Part shown: in pieces, positions 43,861-52,521 of the stretch
Numbering within the stretch: the first letter of the stretch is position 1
How the letters are laid out: each line of letters begins with the position of its first letter
NCBI RefSeq assembly: GCF_900604335.1
Contig: NZ_UWOD01000001.1
Span: 1,180,521-1,244,520 of the forward strand
DNA: 64,000 nt
Reading direction: 5' to 3'
From: Intestinibacillus sp. Marseille-P6563
GTDB lineage: Bacteria; Bacillota; Clostridia; Oscillospirales; Butyricicoccaceae
Position numbers and translations under genes: made by a program
The notes under the pieces: model-generated
Seen by the model: only the letters and a program-made list of their open reading frames with translations
What the model was told of the DNA's origin: nothing
The model's database searches: none

Positions 43861-43956
43861 TGTGGTATAATAGCCGCAGAGCGGCTATTATACCATGCTG
43901 ATTGCATGATGCTGCCAAGTCTGGCAGCATGGCCGCAGAGCGGCTATTATACCACA
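43861..43956. repeat. Palindromic direct-repeat cassette containing opposing extended -10 elements
   Basis: TGGTATAATAGCCGC-AGA-GCGGCTATTATACCA (43863-43895) is a perfect 15-bp-arm palindrome. A 23-base piece of it, GCCGCAGAGCGGCTATTATACCA, recurs directly at 43932-43954. Between them is a second palindrome, ATGCTGCCA-AGTC-TGGCAGCAT (about 43908-43929). The outermost TGTGGTATAATAGCCGC and GCGGCTATTATACCACA are also complementary. TGGTATAAT is an extended -10 sequence and occurs on both strands. It lies between the divergent carboxypeptidase and DUF1294 genes. Confidence 0.85.
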
Positions 43957-43990
43957 CCTTTCGAAAAGCCGACCAGAGGAGGGATTTCTC

Positions 43991-44266
43991 TTGCCCTATG
44001 TACTTTTTTATCTGCTGCTGGTCAACCTGGCTGGCGCGGTACTGGTCGCGGTGGACAAATGGAAAGCCCGGCGGCATCGATGGCGGGTGCCCGAAAAAAC
44101 ACTGTTTTTGCTGTGTTTTCTGGGTGGCTGCCCGGGTGTTTACCTGACGATGCGCCTTTGCCGCCACAAAACCCTGCACAAACGGTTCATGTGGGGCATT
44201 CCCGCGATTTTTCTTTTACAGCTTGCCTTGTTGGCGGCTGTCTATTATTTCCGCGAAGGACTGTAA
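43991..44266 (+). CDS. DUF1294 small membrane protein
   Basis: A 91-residue protein starting at TTG (43991) behind GAGGAGGG. It has three hydrophobic segments with the DUF1294 signatures VAVDKWKARRHRWRVPE, LFLLCFLGGCPGVYLTM and RHKTLHKRFMWGIP. It lies four bases before the CDF transporter gene in the same direction. The family has no known function. Confidence 0.85.
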   Translation: MPYVLFYLLLVNLAGAVLVAVDKWKARRHRWRVPEKTLFLLCFLGGCPGVYLTMRLCRHKTLHKRFMWGIPAIFLLQLALLAAVYYFREGL

Positions 44267-44269
44267 ATC

Positions 44270-45436
44270 ATGACACAATTTATTATCCGGCATTTTATCC
44301 CGGACGCTGACAACGTGCGGGATGCCCAGGTGCGCGAACGCTATGGCGTGGTATCCGGCATTGTGGGCATTTTCTGTAATGTGTTCCTGTTTGCAATCAA
44401 ACTGGTCATTGGCCTGATTACCGGGTCGATCTCGATCGCTGCCGATGCTGTCAACAATTTATCGGACGGCCTGTCCTCTCTCATTTCGGTGGTCGGTTTC
44501 AAGCTGGCCGGCAAAGCCCCGGACAGCAAACATCCCTTCGGCTATGGCCGCACCGAATATCTGGCCGGTCTGGCAGTCGCCTTCCTGATTGGTATGGTCG
44601 GCGTGGAATTTGCCAAAACTTCGATCGACCACATTTTGCACCCTTCGGCGGTCCTGTTTTCGCCGGTACTCCTGGTGATTTTAGCGCTGTCCATGCTCGT
44701 GAAACTGTGGATGGGCGCTTTTAACCGCAATTTAGGCAACCGCATCGATTCGACCGTGCTGCGCGCAGCCATGCAGGACTCCATCAACGATGTCATCACC
44801 ACGTCGGTGGTCATCATCGGCATGATCGCATCGCAATTTACGTCCATCCCGGCCGATGGCTATATCGGTTTAATCGTTGCCGTATTCATTCTTTGGTCGG
44901 GCATCGGCATTGCACGCGATACGCTCAGCCCGCTCATCGGCCAGGCGGCGGACCCGGACATCGTCCAGAGCATCGAAGATATTGTTCTGTCGTTTGACGG
45001 CATCATCGGCGTGCACGACCTGATCGTTCACAACTATGGCGCCGGCAAGTCGCTGGCTTCCATTCATGTCGAGGTGCCCGATTCGGCCAATTTTGTCGCC
45101 ATCCATGAGGTGGTCGACGAAGCCGAAAAGGCGGTCTGGCAGCAGACCGGCGTGTTTCTGGTCATCCATATGGACCCGGTTTCGGTGGATGATGAACACA
45201 TCCAGCAGCTGCGGGATATGACGCTTTCGGCCATTGTCAAGATCGACAACCGCCTGACCATGCACGATTTCCGCGTGGTCGATGGCGACCGTCAGATCAA
45301 CCTGATTTTCGATATTGTTGCGCCCTTTGAATACCAGGGCGAAAAACAACAGCAGCTTTTAAAAGAGATTCGGCGGGCTTTGCGCGCACGTGACCGCCGG
45401 TTCCATGCCGTGATCACCGTCGATCACCAGATGTAA
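44270..45436 (+). CDS. Cation diffusion facilitator transporter
   Basis: A 388-residue CDF-family antiporter exporting divalent metals such as Zn2+, Mn2+ or Fe2+. About six transmembrane helices fill residues 25-220; the family motif SISIAADAVNNLSDGLSSL holds the metal-binding Asp. HPFGYGRTEYLAGL and the second metal site QDSINDVITTSVV (DXXXD pattern) follow. The C-terminal cytoplasmic domain (about 225-310) is the ferredoxin-like dimer domain. An extra C-terminal segment repeats a related fold (about 310-388). Substrate not determinable from sequence. Confidence 0.93.
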   Translation: MTQFIIRHFIPDADNVRDAQVRERYGVVSGIVGIFCNVFLFAIKLVIGLITGSISIAADAVNNLSDGLSSLISVVGFKLAGKAPDSKHPFGYGRTEYLAGLAVAFLIGMVGVEFAKTSIDHILHPSAVLFSPVLLVILALSMLVKLWMGAFNRNLGNRIDSTVLRAAMQDSINDVITTSVVIIGMIASQFTSIPADGYIGLIVAVFILWSGIGIARDTLSPLIGQAADPDIVQSIEDIVLSFDGIIGVHDLIVHNYGAGKSLASIHVEVPDSANFVAIHEVVDEAEKAVWQQTGVFLVIHMDPVSVDDEHIQQLRDMTLSAIVKIDNRLTMHDFRVVDGDRQINLIFDIVAPFEYQGEKQQQLLKEIRRALRARDRRFHAVITVDHQM

Positions 45437-45464
45437 AATTCGTCCATCCAAAAGGAGGAACTTC

Positions 45465-46748
45465 ATGCTACTCATTTATACCGCGCATATCATGGACCCT
45501 TACACCGGCCTGGATGGCCTGCGCGATATTCTGATCGATGACAACGGGGTCATCACCCAAGTGGAAAAACATATCGACTGGGCTTCGGCCGGACCGGACG
45601 TCACCCTGCTGGACGCCAAGAGCCGCACGGTCACGCCGGGATTTATCGATACCCATGTGCATTTCCGCGATCCAGGGCAGACCCATAAAGAAGATATTCA
45701 CACCGGTATGCGGGCCGCCGCCGCGGGCGGCTATACGACTGTGGTGTGCATGGCCAACACCAAACCGGTCTGCGACAGCCTGGAAACGCTCGAATATGCC
45801 CAGCAGACAGCCGCACAGGACCCGCTCATCCATGTTTTGCAGGCCTGCGCGATCACCAAGGGCCTGAAAGGCCAGGAACTGACCGATTTTGCCGCCCTCA
45901 AGGCCGCCGGAGCCCCCGGTTTTACCGATGACGGCATCCCGCTGCGCGACGCTTCCCTGGTCATGCGGGCCATGGAGCAAGCCGTTAAAAACGATACCCT
46001 GCTTTCCTTCCATGAGGAAGCGCCCGAATTTGTCGATTCGCCGGGCGTGAACTTCGGTTCGGCGGCAGCTGCCAAGTTTGGTGTGCCCGGTGCGCGCCCC
46101 ATTTCGGAAGAAGTCATGATCGCGCGCGACATCGCCCTGGCGCTGCGCTCGGGCGCGCGTGTGGTGTTCCAGCATGTATCCAGCGCCCTGTCGGTATCGC
46201 TCATCCGGGCGGGTAAGGAACTGGGCGCCAAGATTTATGCCGAGGTCACGCCCCATCATCTGGCGCTGACCGAAGATGCGGTCCTCGAACACGGCACGCT
46301 GGCGCGGATGAATCCGCCGCTGCGCACCGAAGCCGACCGACAGGCGCTCATCGCTGGTCTGAAGGACGGCACCATCGATATGATCGCCACCGACCATGCG
46401 CCGCACGCTGCCGAAGAAAAGGCACAGGACTTTGCGTCTGCCCCTTCGGGCATCACGGGTCTGGAAACCGCCTTTTCGGTGTGCAACACCGCGCTGGTCA
46501 AGACCGGCCGCATGACCCGCATGCAGCTTTTGACCTGCATGAGCAAAAATCCGGCGCAGATCTACGGCCTGACGGGCAAATCCATCGAGCCGGGCAACCA
46601 CGCCGAACTGGCGATTCTGGATTGGGACGCCGACAAGGTCTACACGAAATACCAGTCCAAATCGTCCAACACGCCCTTTACCGGCAAACCGCTGCGTGGG
46701 GCAGTGCATGGCATTGTCATGGGCCAGCGGGCCATTCATTTCGGCTAA
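45465..46748 (+). CDS. pyrC: Dihydroorotase
   Basis: A 427-residue type I dihydroorotase: carbamoyl-aspartate to dihydroorotate in pyrimidine synthesis. Metal site DTHVHFRDPG (about 62-71), GGYTTVVCMANTKPV, PHHLALTEDAV and catalytic Asp in MIATDHAPHAAEEK are all present; GITGLETAF is the class signature. GGAGG precedes the ATG. It lies in a plus-strand series after the CDF gene, without other pyr genes. Confidence 0.96.
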   Translation: MLLIYTAHIMDPYTGLDGLRDILIDDNGVITQVEKHIDWASAGPDVTLLDAKSRTVTPGFIDTHVHFRDPGQTHKEDIHTGMRAAAAGGYTTVVCMANTKPVCDSLETLEYAQQTAAQDPLIHVLQACAITKGLKGQELTDFAALKAAGAPGFTDDGIPLRDASLVMRAMEQAVKNDTLLSFHEEAPEFVDSPGVNFGSAAAAKFGVPGARPISEEVMIARDIALALRSGARVVFQHVSSALSVSLIRAGKELGAKIYAEVTPHHLALTEDAVLEHGTLARMNPPLRTEADRQALIAGLKDGTIDMIATDHAPHAAEEKAQDFASAPSGITGLETAFSVCNTALVKTGRMTRMQLLTCMSKNPAQIYGLTGKSIEPGNHAELAILDWDADKVYTKYQSKSSNTPFTGKPLRGAVHGIVMGQRAIHFG

Positions 46749-46793
46749 CTTTTTTCAGGAGTGGAGAATAAAGAAAGGATCACGGTGTAACAC

Positions 46794-47501
46794 ATGGATG
46801 AAAACGTAAGAGAATTTCCGCAGGCCGCGCAGGCGCCGGCCCAAACGCAGGGGGAGCATCGGGCTGCCCCCCGTCCGCAGCAGCCCCGCAAAAAGAAAAA
46901 GACCAAGCGCGCCCGCGTCTTGCAGCGCCGGCTGATCGTGCTGGCCACGGTGCTTGTCATCTTTTTCGTGATTTTCTCGATGGGCTCGGCCTGGGGCAAG
47001 GGCCGCGGCACCAAACTGACCAACGAAAATGTCACCACCCAGCTGGCGGCGCTGACCACCCTGTCCAGCACCTCCTACCACTACACCAATGTGGAACGTT
47101 TTGAAAACGTGGAGGATTTTTATGGCTGGGATGCTTCCGATTATTCCTCGGGCTTTACGCTGTCCTATTCGGGTGTCATCACGGCAGCCATCGACCCGAC
47201 CAAGATCCAGGTCGAAGTCAAGGGCAAGAAAGTCACGGTCACGCTGCCCGAACCCGCGATTTCTTCCAATGAGATCACCCAGGACAGCCTTTCGGTTTAC
47301 AACAGCAACCAGGGTGAATTTGTCACCATTCAGGTGACCGACTTTGCCGGTTTTGAGAAGGCGCAGCAGCCGGTCGCACAGGCAAAAGCCACAGCCGATG
47401 GTCTGCTGGTCGAAGCCTCGGACAAGGCCAAAACAGCAACCCAGTCGCTCATTGAATCGCTGGCAGGCGGCAAAGACAAATACGAAATTTCCATCAAGTA
47501 A
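46794..47501 (+). CDS. DUF4230 membrane-anchored protein
   Basis: A 235-residue protein with a basic, Gln/Pro-rich cytoplasmic N-terminus and one transmembrane helix (LIVLATVLVIFFVIFSMGSAW, about 47-67). The extracellular DUF4230 domain contains VTTQLAALTTLSSTSYHYTN, YSGVITAAIDPTKIQVEV and KKVTVTLPEPAI. Function unknown. It follows pyrC by 45 bases; the ribosome site is weak and its start may differ. Ends at a strong terminator. Confidence 0.82.
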   Translation: MDENVREFPQAAQAPAQTQGEHRAAPRPQQPRKKKKTKRARVLQRRLIVLATVLVIFFVIFSMGSAWGKGRGTKLTNENVTTQLAALTTLSSTSYHYTNVERFENVEDFYGWDASDYSSGFTLSYSGVITAAIDPTKIQVEVKGKKVTVTLPEPAISSNEITQDSLSVYNSNQGEFVTIQVTDFAGFEKAQQPVAQAKATADGLLVEASDKAKTATQSLIESLAGGKDKYEISIK

Positions 47502-47502
47502 A

Positions 47503-47543
47503 CAAAAAAACCATCCTTCCCCCGAGGGAAAGGATGGTTTTTT
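47503..47543. terminator. Bidirectional terminator
   Basis: AAAAACCATCCTT / AAGGATGGTTTTT stem around a short CG-rich loop, between DUF4230 and the GntR gene. Confidence 0.88.
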
Positions 47544-48259
47544 TATGGCCGGTTACGCAGGATCGTGAAGTGGAACAGATCGCTGCGCAGATAATCGAGC
47601 GAATAGAGCAGCGGGTTGCCGCGCGAATCGTAATGGTACTGCCGGAACCCGAACGCATCGCACCCTTCGGGCAGCTGGAGCAGTACCCGCAGCGGGTCGG
47701 CCTTGTCCGGGATGAACAGCTCGGTCAATGCCCGGCTGATGCGCAGACCTTGCGTTTCCTCTAAGTAGGCAAACAACGACGGCGGCAGGTGCTCGGCCAG
47801 ACCTTTGGTGTATTTCTGCGGCAAATAGCCCAGACTGGCCGAAATGATGCCAAAATCCGCATGCCGGATGCGCTGTAAGATAAAGAACTTTTCTTCTTCC
47901 GGGGTTTCAAAAAACCGGCTGACCTCGGGCGGCGCCGTATCGATGCGGCAGACCATTTCGGACTCCTTTTCCTGAATGCCCGCCGCGGCGATCATCTTGC
48001 TCATGCTTTGCAGCTGCGCCAGATCGTTGGCAATGCGGCGCGGTTTTTCCAAAAGGTAGGTGCCCGATCCGTGCTTGGAGACCAGCAATCCGTCGCTTCG
48101 CAGCAGGTCCAGGGTCTTGCGCCAGGTTTCCCGGCTCACGCCCAACCTTTCGGCCATGTGCACTTCGGATGGGATCTTGCTGCCCGGTGCAAACTCCCCG
48201 GCTTGATATAAAGACAAAAATGCCTCTTTGGCCCGCAAAGCGGAAGATTTCTGTTTCAT
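47543..48259 (-). CDS. GntR-family regulator with UTRA domain (HutC type)
   Basis: A 238-residue regulator. The winged helix is at about 8-72 (GEFAPGSKIPSEVHMAERLG, then SRETWRKTLDLLRSDGLLV), with a UTRA effector domain at about 85-235 (EEKFFILQRIRHAD, GYLPQKYTKG, YYHYDSRGNPLLYSLDYLRSDLFHF-type end). It is divergent from the symporter operon, which it probably controls in response to the transported compound. The start at 48259 has GGAGG at a somewhat long 12 bases. Confidence 0.88.
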   Translation of the reverse strand: MKQKSSALRAKEAFLSLYQAGEFAPGSKIPSEVHMAERLGVSRETWRKTLDLLRSDGLLVSKHGSGTYLLEKPRRIANDLAQLQSMSKMIAAAGIQEKESEMVCRIDTAPPEVSRFFETPEEEKFFILQRIRHADFGIISASLGYLPQKYTKGLAEHLPPSLFAYLEETQGLRISRALTELFIPDKADPLRVLLQLPEGCDAFGFRQYHYDSRGNPLLYSLDYLRSDLFHFTILRNRP

Positions 48260-48434
48260 GCTGCTTATGGTCCTCCTGTTAACGCGGGGCATGCCGCGTA
48301 CACTTTTTATTTATTATATCTCATTTCTTTTAGATTTCAAGCGAATCTCCAAAGAATCTATCCGACCACTTTAGTGAATATGCACAATTTACCATTCATA
48401 AAAATGTCGTTTCGACAAATTTTATTAAGAGGTC

Positions 48435-48463
48435 TTTACAACTTAGAGGGCGCGTTATACAAT
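48435..48463 (+). promoter_or_regulatory. Promoter of the symporter operon
   Basis: TTTACA (48435-48440), 17-base spacer, TACAAT (48458-48463). An imperfect inverted pair AGATT-N7-AATCT (48329-48345) lies upstream near the GntR side; a GntR operator was not firmly identified. Confidence 0.65.
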
Positions 48464-48512
48464 AAGCACAAGTCGTCTATACAATTTGGCGAAACGGAAA
48501 GGAGAAAAGAGT

Positions 48513-50030
48513 ATGGTATCCGGACAATACGCTGCATTGTTCATCGTGGGATTCTTTGTGTACATCGGCTTGATGATACTCATCGCCTATCTCACCAGTA
48601 AAAAAGGCACAACACAGGGGGAAGATTATTTGATGGGCGGCCGCAACGTCGGCCTGTTGCTCCTCATCTGCACCGCCGCCGCAACCGCGGTCGGCACCGG
48701 TACTTCGGTCGGCGCAACCGCCAACGGCTTCCGCGATGGCTGGCTGGGCGCGGTGTATCCGCTGGCCAACGCCATCGGCCTGGTGACCGTTGCCTTCTGC
48801 TTCTCGCACGTTCGTAAGCACAAGTTCCGCACCTTGTGTGAAGAGTTGCAATTCTATTATGACGGCAGCCCGTACATGCGCAAGTTCATGTCGGTCGTCA
48901 TCTTCATCGTTTCCATCGTTTGGGTGGGCAGCGCCATCAACGGCGGCGCCAACTACCTGGCTTATCTGATCGGCATGGATATGATCCCGGCCAAGATCAT
49001 CACCGTTCTGGCATTTGGTGTGTATGTATTCGTCGGCGGTTATATGGCCGTTGTTTGGACCGACGCCATTCAGGCGGTCCTGCTGTTCGGCGGCTTTGTG
49101 ACCATCGCTATTCTGGCCATCCCGGCAGCGGGCGGCTTTGACACCATCCGCGCAACCTACGAAGCAGCCGGCAACCCGGGCGCGATGACCGCATTCGGCG
49201 TTGGTTCCAAGGGTGTACTCGGCGTTCTGGCCGTTGCTCTGGCTTCTTACTACGGCGCAATGGCCGGCCCGACCGCTCACATGCGCGTCTACACCGCCAA
49301 GAGCCCCCAAACTGCTCGCAAGGCCATTCTGATCGCGGCAGCAGTCGTTGGCTGCTTCTCCATCCTGCCGGCCATCGTCGGTATGTCGGGCTTCACCATT
49401 GCCAGCAATACGGGCGCGGAAAGCGTCCTGGCAAATCCGGACTTTACCTTTGCTTACATGGCAACCACGGTCTTCCCGCCGGCCATTGGTCTGATCTGCC
49501 TGATCGCGGGCCTGTCGGCCATCATGTCGTCGGCAGACTCGGACGCCATCGCGGGCGTTACCACCTTCCTGACCGACGTTTATGCGCTCATCTTCAAAAA
49601 GCCGGTCGAAGATAAGGACATCCCGAAGTATTCCCGTATCATCCTGGTCATCATGCTGGTTGGTGCGTTCGGCATGACCATCTTCGCAAACGACATCATG
49701 AGCTACATCAACAACGTCATCGGTTCGTTTACCCCCGGCATGGCGGTTGCACTGCTGGTCGGCCGCTTCTGGAAGCGCGCAACCTGGCAGGGCGGCGTGG
49801 CAACCATGGCCAGCGGCATTGCCTTCGGCGTCGTGTATCTGGTATACCAGCCGTTCAATGCCTGGATCACCGAGGTCTTTAAGGGCCCGGCACTCCCGGT
49901 AACCATCGTTACCTTTATCTTCTGCATCGTCGTCAGCCTGCTGACTCCTCCCTCCACCCATACCGAGGAAGAGCGCGTCGCACTGGTTCTGGCAGAACGC
50001 AATCAGGAAAAAACGGCTTCGGTCCGTTAA
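48513..50030 (+). CDS. Sodium:solute symporter (SSS family)
   Basis: A 505-residue membrane protein with about thirteen helices. SSS-family signatures: DYLMGGRNVGLLLL, TGTSVGATANGFRDG, MGGYMAVVWTDAIQ-like VGGYMAVVWTDAIQAVLL and GLSAIMSSADSDAIAGVTTF with the sodium-binding serines. AAAGGAG supports 48513. It is the first gene of an operon with an MBL-fold protein, an unknown protein, a PHP hydrolase and MgtC-like protein; its substrate may be what those enzymes process, perhaps a phosphorylated or amide compound. Confidence 0.92.
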   Translation: MVSGQYAALFIVGFFVYIGLMILIAYLTSKKGTTQGEDYLMGGRNVGLLLLICTAAATAVGTGTSVGATANGFRDGWLGAVYPLANAIGLVTVAFCFSHVRKHKFRTLCEELQFYYDGSPYMRKFMSVVIFIVSIVWVGSAINGGANYLAYLIGMDMIPAKIITVLAFGVYVFVGGYMAVVWTDAIQAVLLFGGFVTIAILAIPAAGGFDTIRATYEAAGNPGAMTAFGVGSKGVLGVLAVALASYYGAMAGPTAHMRVYTAKSPQTARKAILIAAAVVGCFSILPAIVGMSGFTIASNTGAESVLANPDFTFAYMATTVFPPAIGLICLIAGLSAIMSSADSDAIAGVTTFLTDVYALIFKKPVEDKDIPKYSRIILVIMLVGAFGMTIFANDIMSYINNVIGSFTPGMAVALLVGRFWKRATWQGGVATMASGIAFGVVYLVYQPFNAWITEVFKGPALPVTIVTFIFCIVVSLLTPPSTHTEEERVALVLAERNQEKTASVR

Positions 50031-50093
50031 AGCATTTGTCAGATGGGCGGTCAAGCAGGCTGCCCATCTGCCTGTTTTCTACGGAGGATTTTC

Positions 50094-51101
50094 ATGCAAC
50101 TTTACTTTTTACATGTCGGCTATGGGGAAGCCATGGTCCTGCTGGATGACGGCCATTGCCTGGTCATCGACGGCGGTCCGGGCCGCGGGGATGAAGCCTA
50201 TACCCATCCCGGCACCATCCATCTGGCCGATTTTCTGGCGCAGCAGGGTGTATCTCACATCGATGTGATGCTCTGCACCCATCTGCATAATGATCATTTA
50301 AGCGGTCTGGTCGATGTGGCCGAGCGCTTTTCCATCGGGGAATTCTGGGTCAACTGCTGGCCGCAAGAAAGCGCCGCGCGCGCCATCGAGGCTGCGCTGC
50401 CCGAATGCCCGGATGATTTGAGCCTGCGCCTGTTCACCACCGGTTTGCAGCACCTTGAGCGTCTGCGTCCGCTTTTATCGGGCGCGCACATCCGGGAACG
50501 GGCTGCGACCGCCGATTTTGAAGAGCTGTGGCCGGGCTGCCGCATTCGCCTATTTGGCATGGAGGAAGCGCAGATCGCCCAGCGCCGCGCGCAATTCGAA
50601 GCCTTCTGCCGCATGGAGGACCCGGCGGCTCAGCGCGATGCCATGCGCGCCTTTGACAAGGTGGAAAACACGTGCAGTCTGGCGTGCAGCCTGGAAGTGG
50701 ACGGCTGGACGGCCATGCTGACCGGCGACCTGTGCAGCGGCTGGGACGAGCGGTGCGCCGCGCCCCATTTCCCCAAGGGACAGCTGCTCAAGCTGACCCA
50801 CCACGGCCAGCGCGACGGCATGCCGCAAAGCCTGGTCGATGCTTCCGACCCCGAGGTCTTTCTCATGTGCGCGGATACCGCACGCACCTTCCGCAGCGCC
50901 TGCGACGAGGTACAGGCGCGGGCAGCCGCCTATCTCACCGAACGCGGGCGGCCGGTGCAGGTGTACACGACCGGCCTTTTGGCCGAATCCTTTGGCCTGC
51001 AAGACGGCCAGCCGCCCTGCGCGCTGTGCTGCCAGCCTGGGCAGCCGACGCGCTGCACCCCGTATTATGCAAAGGAGGCTGCTTCCCATGGTTCTGTTTG
51101 A
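50094..51101 (+). CDS. Metallo-beta-lactamase-fold hydrolase (ComEC-C-terminal-like)
   Basis: A 335-residue cytoplasmic MBL-fold enzyme. The metal motif is HLHNDH (63-68) in MLCTHLHNDHLSGL, with VIDGGPGRG upstream, AMLTGDL, and LKLTHHGQRDG downstream. This motif order resembles the hydrolase domain of ComEC and relatives rather than beta-lactamases. CGGAGG precedes the ATG. It overlaps the next gene by 14 bases. The substrate is probably a phosphodiester or a carboxylic ester, not known. Confidence 0.85.
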   Translation: MQLYFLHVGYGEAMVLLDDGHCLVIDGGPGRGDEAYTHPGTIHLADFLAQQGVSHIDVMLCTHLHNDHLSGLVDVAERFSIGEFWVNCWPQESAARAIEAALPECPDDLSLRLFTTGLQHLERLRPLLSGAHIRERAATADFEELWPGCRIRLFGMEEAQIAQRRAQFEAFCRMEDPAAQRDAMRAFDKVENTCSLACSLEVDGWTAMLTGDLCSGWDERCAAPHFPKGQLLKLTHHGQRDGMPQSLVDASDPEVFLMCADTARTFRSACDEVQARAAAYLTERGRPVQVYTTGLLAESFGLQDGQPPCALCCQPGQPTRCTPYYAKEAASHGSV

Positions 51102-51564
51102 ACAGGAATACGATTGGACCCCCGCGGACTCGTCCCAGGACGTCCCCTTTTCCTTTGACTGCCCGGATTCGGTCCAGAAAATCCGGCTGCATTTCATTTT
51201 TTCGCCGGGGCTGGAAATCGCAGACGAAATCTGCCGCCCGCAGGTGGAAAAGGCACTCACCCGCTATTATGACTGCTATCCGCGCGACTTGCAGCCCATG
51301 GACGCGCAAAAATTCCTGCCGGTCAAGAACCTCATCACCCTGTCGCTCGATAAGGATGGCCGCTATCTGGGCAATGCCCACCGCTGGGCGCCCGATCAGG
51401 CGCATATCCTGACCGAAACCCAGGCGTCGCTCGGCTTTACGCCGCCCGACCGTCTGCCCGGTCATTGGGCGGGGATGCTCCATCTGCACGAAGTCATCTC
51501 ACCCGCCTGCCATGGCAAGCTGCGCATCGAAGGGAGGGAAGCGTATGAAATGGTATCCGGTTGA
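51088..51564 (+). CDS. Protein of unknown function in the symporter/PHP operon
   Basis: A 158-residue ORF behind AAAGGAGG. No family recognised. It has mixed alpha/beta character: IRLHFIFSPGLEI, CRPQVEKALTRYYD, ITLSLDKDGRYLGNAHRWAP and HWAGMLHLHEVIS. The last stretch is reminiscent of a cupin-like or carbohydrate-binding strand, but I would not name it. It overlaps both neighbours, so it is a real operon member. Confidence 0.7.
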   Translation: MVLFEQEYDWTPADSSQDVPFSFDCPDSVQKIRLHFIFSPGLEIADEICRPQVEKALTRYYDCYPRDLQPMDAQKFLPVKNLITLSLDKDGRYLGNAHRWAPDQAHILTETQASLGFTPPDRLPGHWAGMLHLHEVISPACHGKLRIEGREAYEMVSG

Positions 51565-52516
51565 ACTGCACACCCACACCGAACACAGCGACGGCGACTT
51601 TACTGTTGCCGGTCTGGTGCATGCGGCCAAGGACCGCGGCTTTACCGCCGTGGCGCTGACCGACCACAATACGGCTTCCGGTCTGGCGGAATTTGCCCCC
51701 GCGCTCGCGCGGGAGGGGCTGACCGGCGTGGCCGGCATCGAATGGACCACCTACTTCGGGCATATGCTGGTCTTAGGCGAACAGGGCTATACCGATTGGC
51801 GCGGCGTGCGTCCGGGCCAGATCGATGAAGCGATTGCCGCCATCCACGAGAACCATGGCGTAGTCGGCATTGCTCATCCCTTTGCCCTGTCCAACCCGAT
51901 CAACACCGGGTATCATTGGGAGTTCCAGGTGTCCGACTGGACGGCCGTGGACTTTCTCGAAGTCTGGTCGCGCGATGACGCGCCGTGCAAAATCCAGAGC
52001 CTGCGCGCCTTTGCCCTCTGGGAACAGCTTCTAAACCGCGGCTGCCGCATCACGGCCACCAGCGGCCGCGACTGGCACCGCGAGGACCATTTTGCCTATG
52101 CTCACACCTATGTCGGCTTAAACGAGCCGCTGTTGCAAGACGCCATCCTGCAAGCCGTGCGCGACGGACATATCTGCCTGGCTGCCGGGCCGCTGCTGAC
52201 CATGCGCGGCACCGATGCTGCGGGCCAGCCCTGGGACATCGGAGATGAAGTTTCTCCGGGCTTGCTGTCCATCGACCTATCGGTAGATGCCGACACGCTG
52301 CCGCACGACTGGGACCGCGCTCAAATCCATCCCGAAAAGCTCCGGCTGGTGCACAACGGCCAAATCGTTTGGGAAGGACCGATGCAGCCGCAGCAGACGG
52401 TATCGCTCGACCTATCCGACGGCTGGCTGCGTGCTGACCTGATCGGCACCTATTATGGCCGGACCGGACAGCATCTGGCGTTTACCAATCCCCTGTTTAT
52501 CCATCCAAGGAGGTAA
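51545..52516 (+). CDS. PHP-domain metallohydrolase (CehA/McbA-like)
   Basis: A 323-residue enzyme of the PHP superfamily. Metal ligands: VELHTHTEHSDGDF (HXHXXXSDG), ALTDHNTASG, GIEWTTYFGHMLVLG, and HENHGVVGIAHPFA; later GCRITATSGRDWHRED. CehA/McbA members hydrolyse phosphoesters or carbamates. GGGAGGG supports 51545, which overlaps the previous gene by 20 bases. With the MBL-fold enzyme it forms a two-hydrolase operon behind a symporter. Confidence 0.88.
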   Translation: MKWYPVELHTHTEHSDGDFTVAGLVHAAKDRGFTAVALTDHNTASGLAEFAPALAREGLTGVAGIEWTTYFGHMLVLGEQGYTDWRGVRPGQIDEAIAAIHENHGVVGIAHPFALSNPINTGYHWEFQVSDWTAVDFLEVWSRDDAPCKIQSLRAFALWEQLLNRGCRITATSGRDWHREDHFAYAHTYVGLNEPLLQDAILQAVRDGHICLAAGPLLTMRGTDAAGQPWDIGDEVSPGLLSIDLSVDADTLPHDWDRAQIHPEKLRLVHNGQIVWEGPMQPQQTVSLDLSDGWLRADLIGTYYGRTGQHLAFTNPLFIHPRR

Positions 52517-52521
52517 CCGGT

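Noticed and set aside
43674-43907. N-terminal extension of the D-Ala-D-Ala carboxypeptidase
   Set aside because: It would hide the signal peptide behind 78 extra residues and run through the palindromic promoter cassette.
43861-43956. Two-repeat CRISPR-like array
   Set aside because: Only two units, palindromic with promoter-like -10 elements, the spacer is itself palindromic, and no cas genes are nearby.
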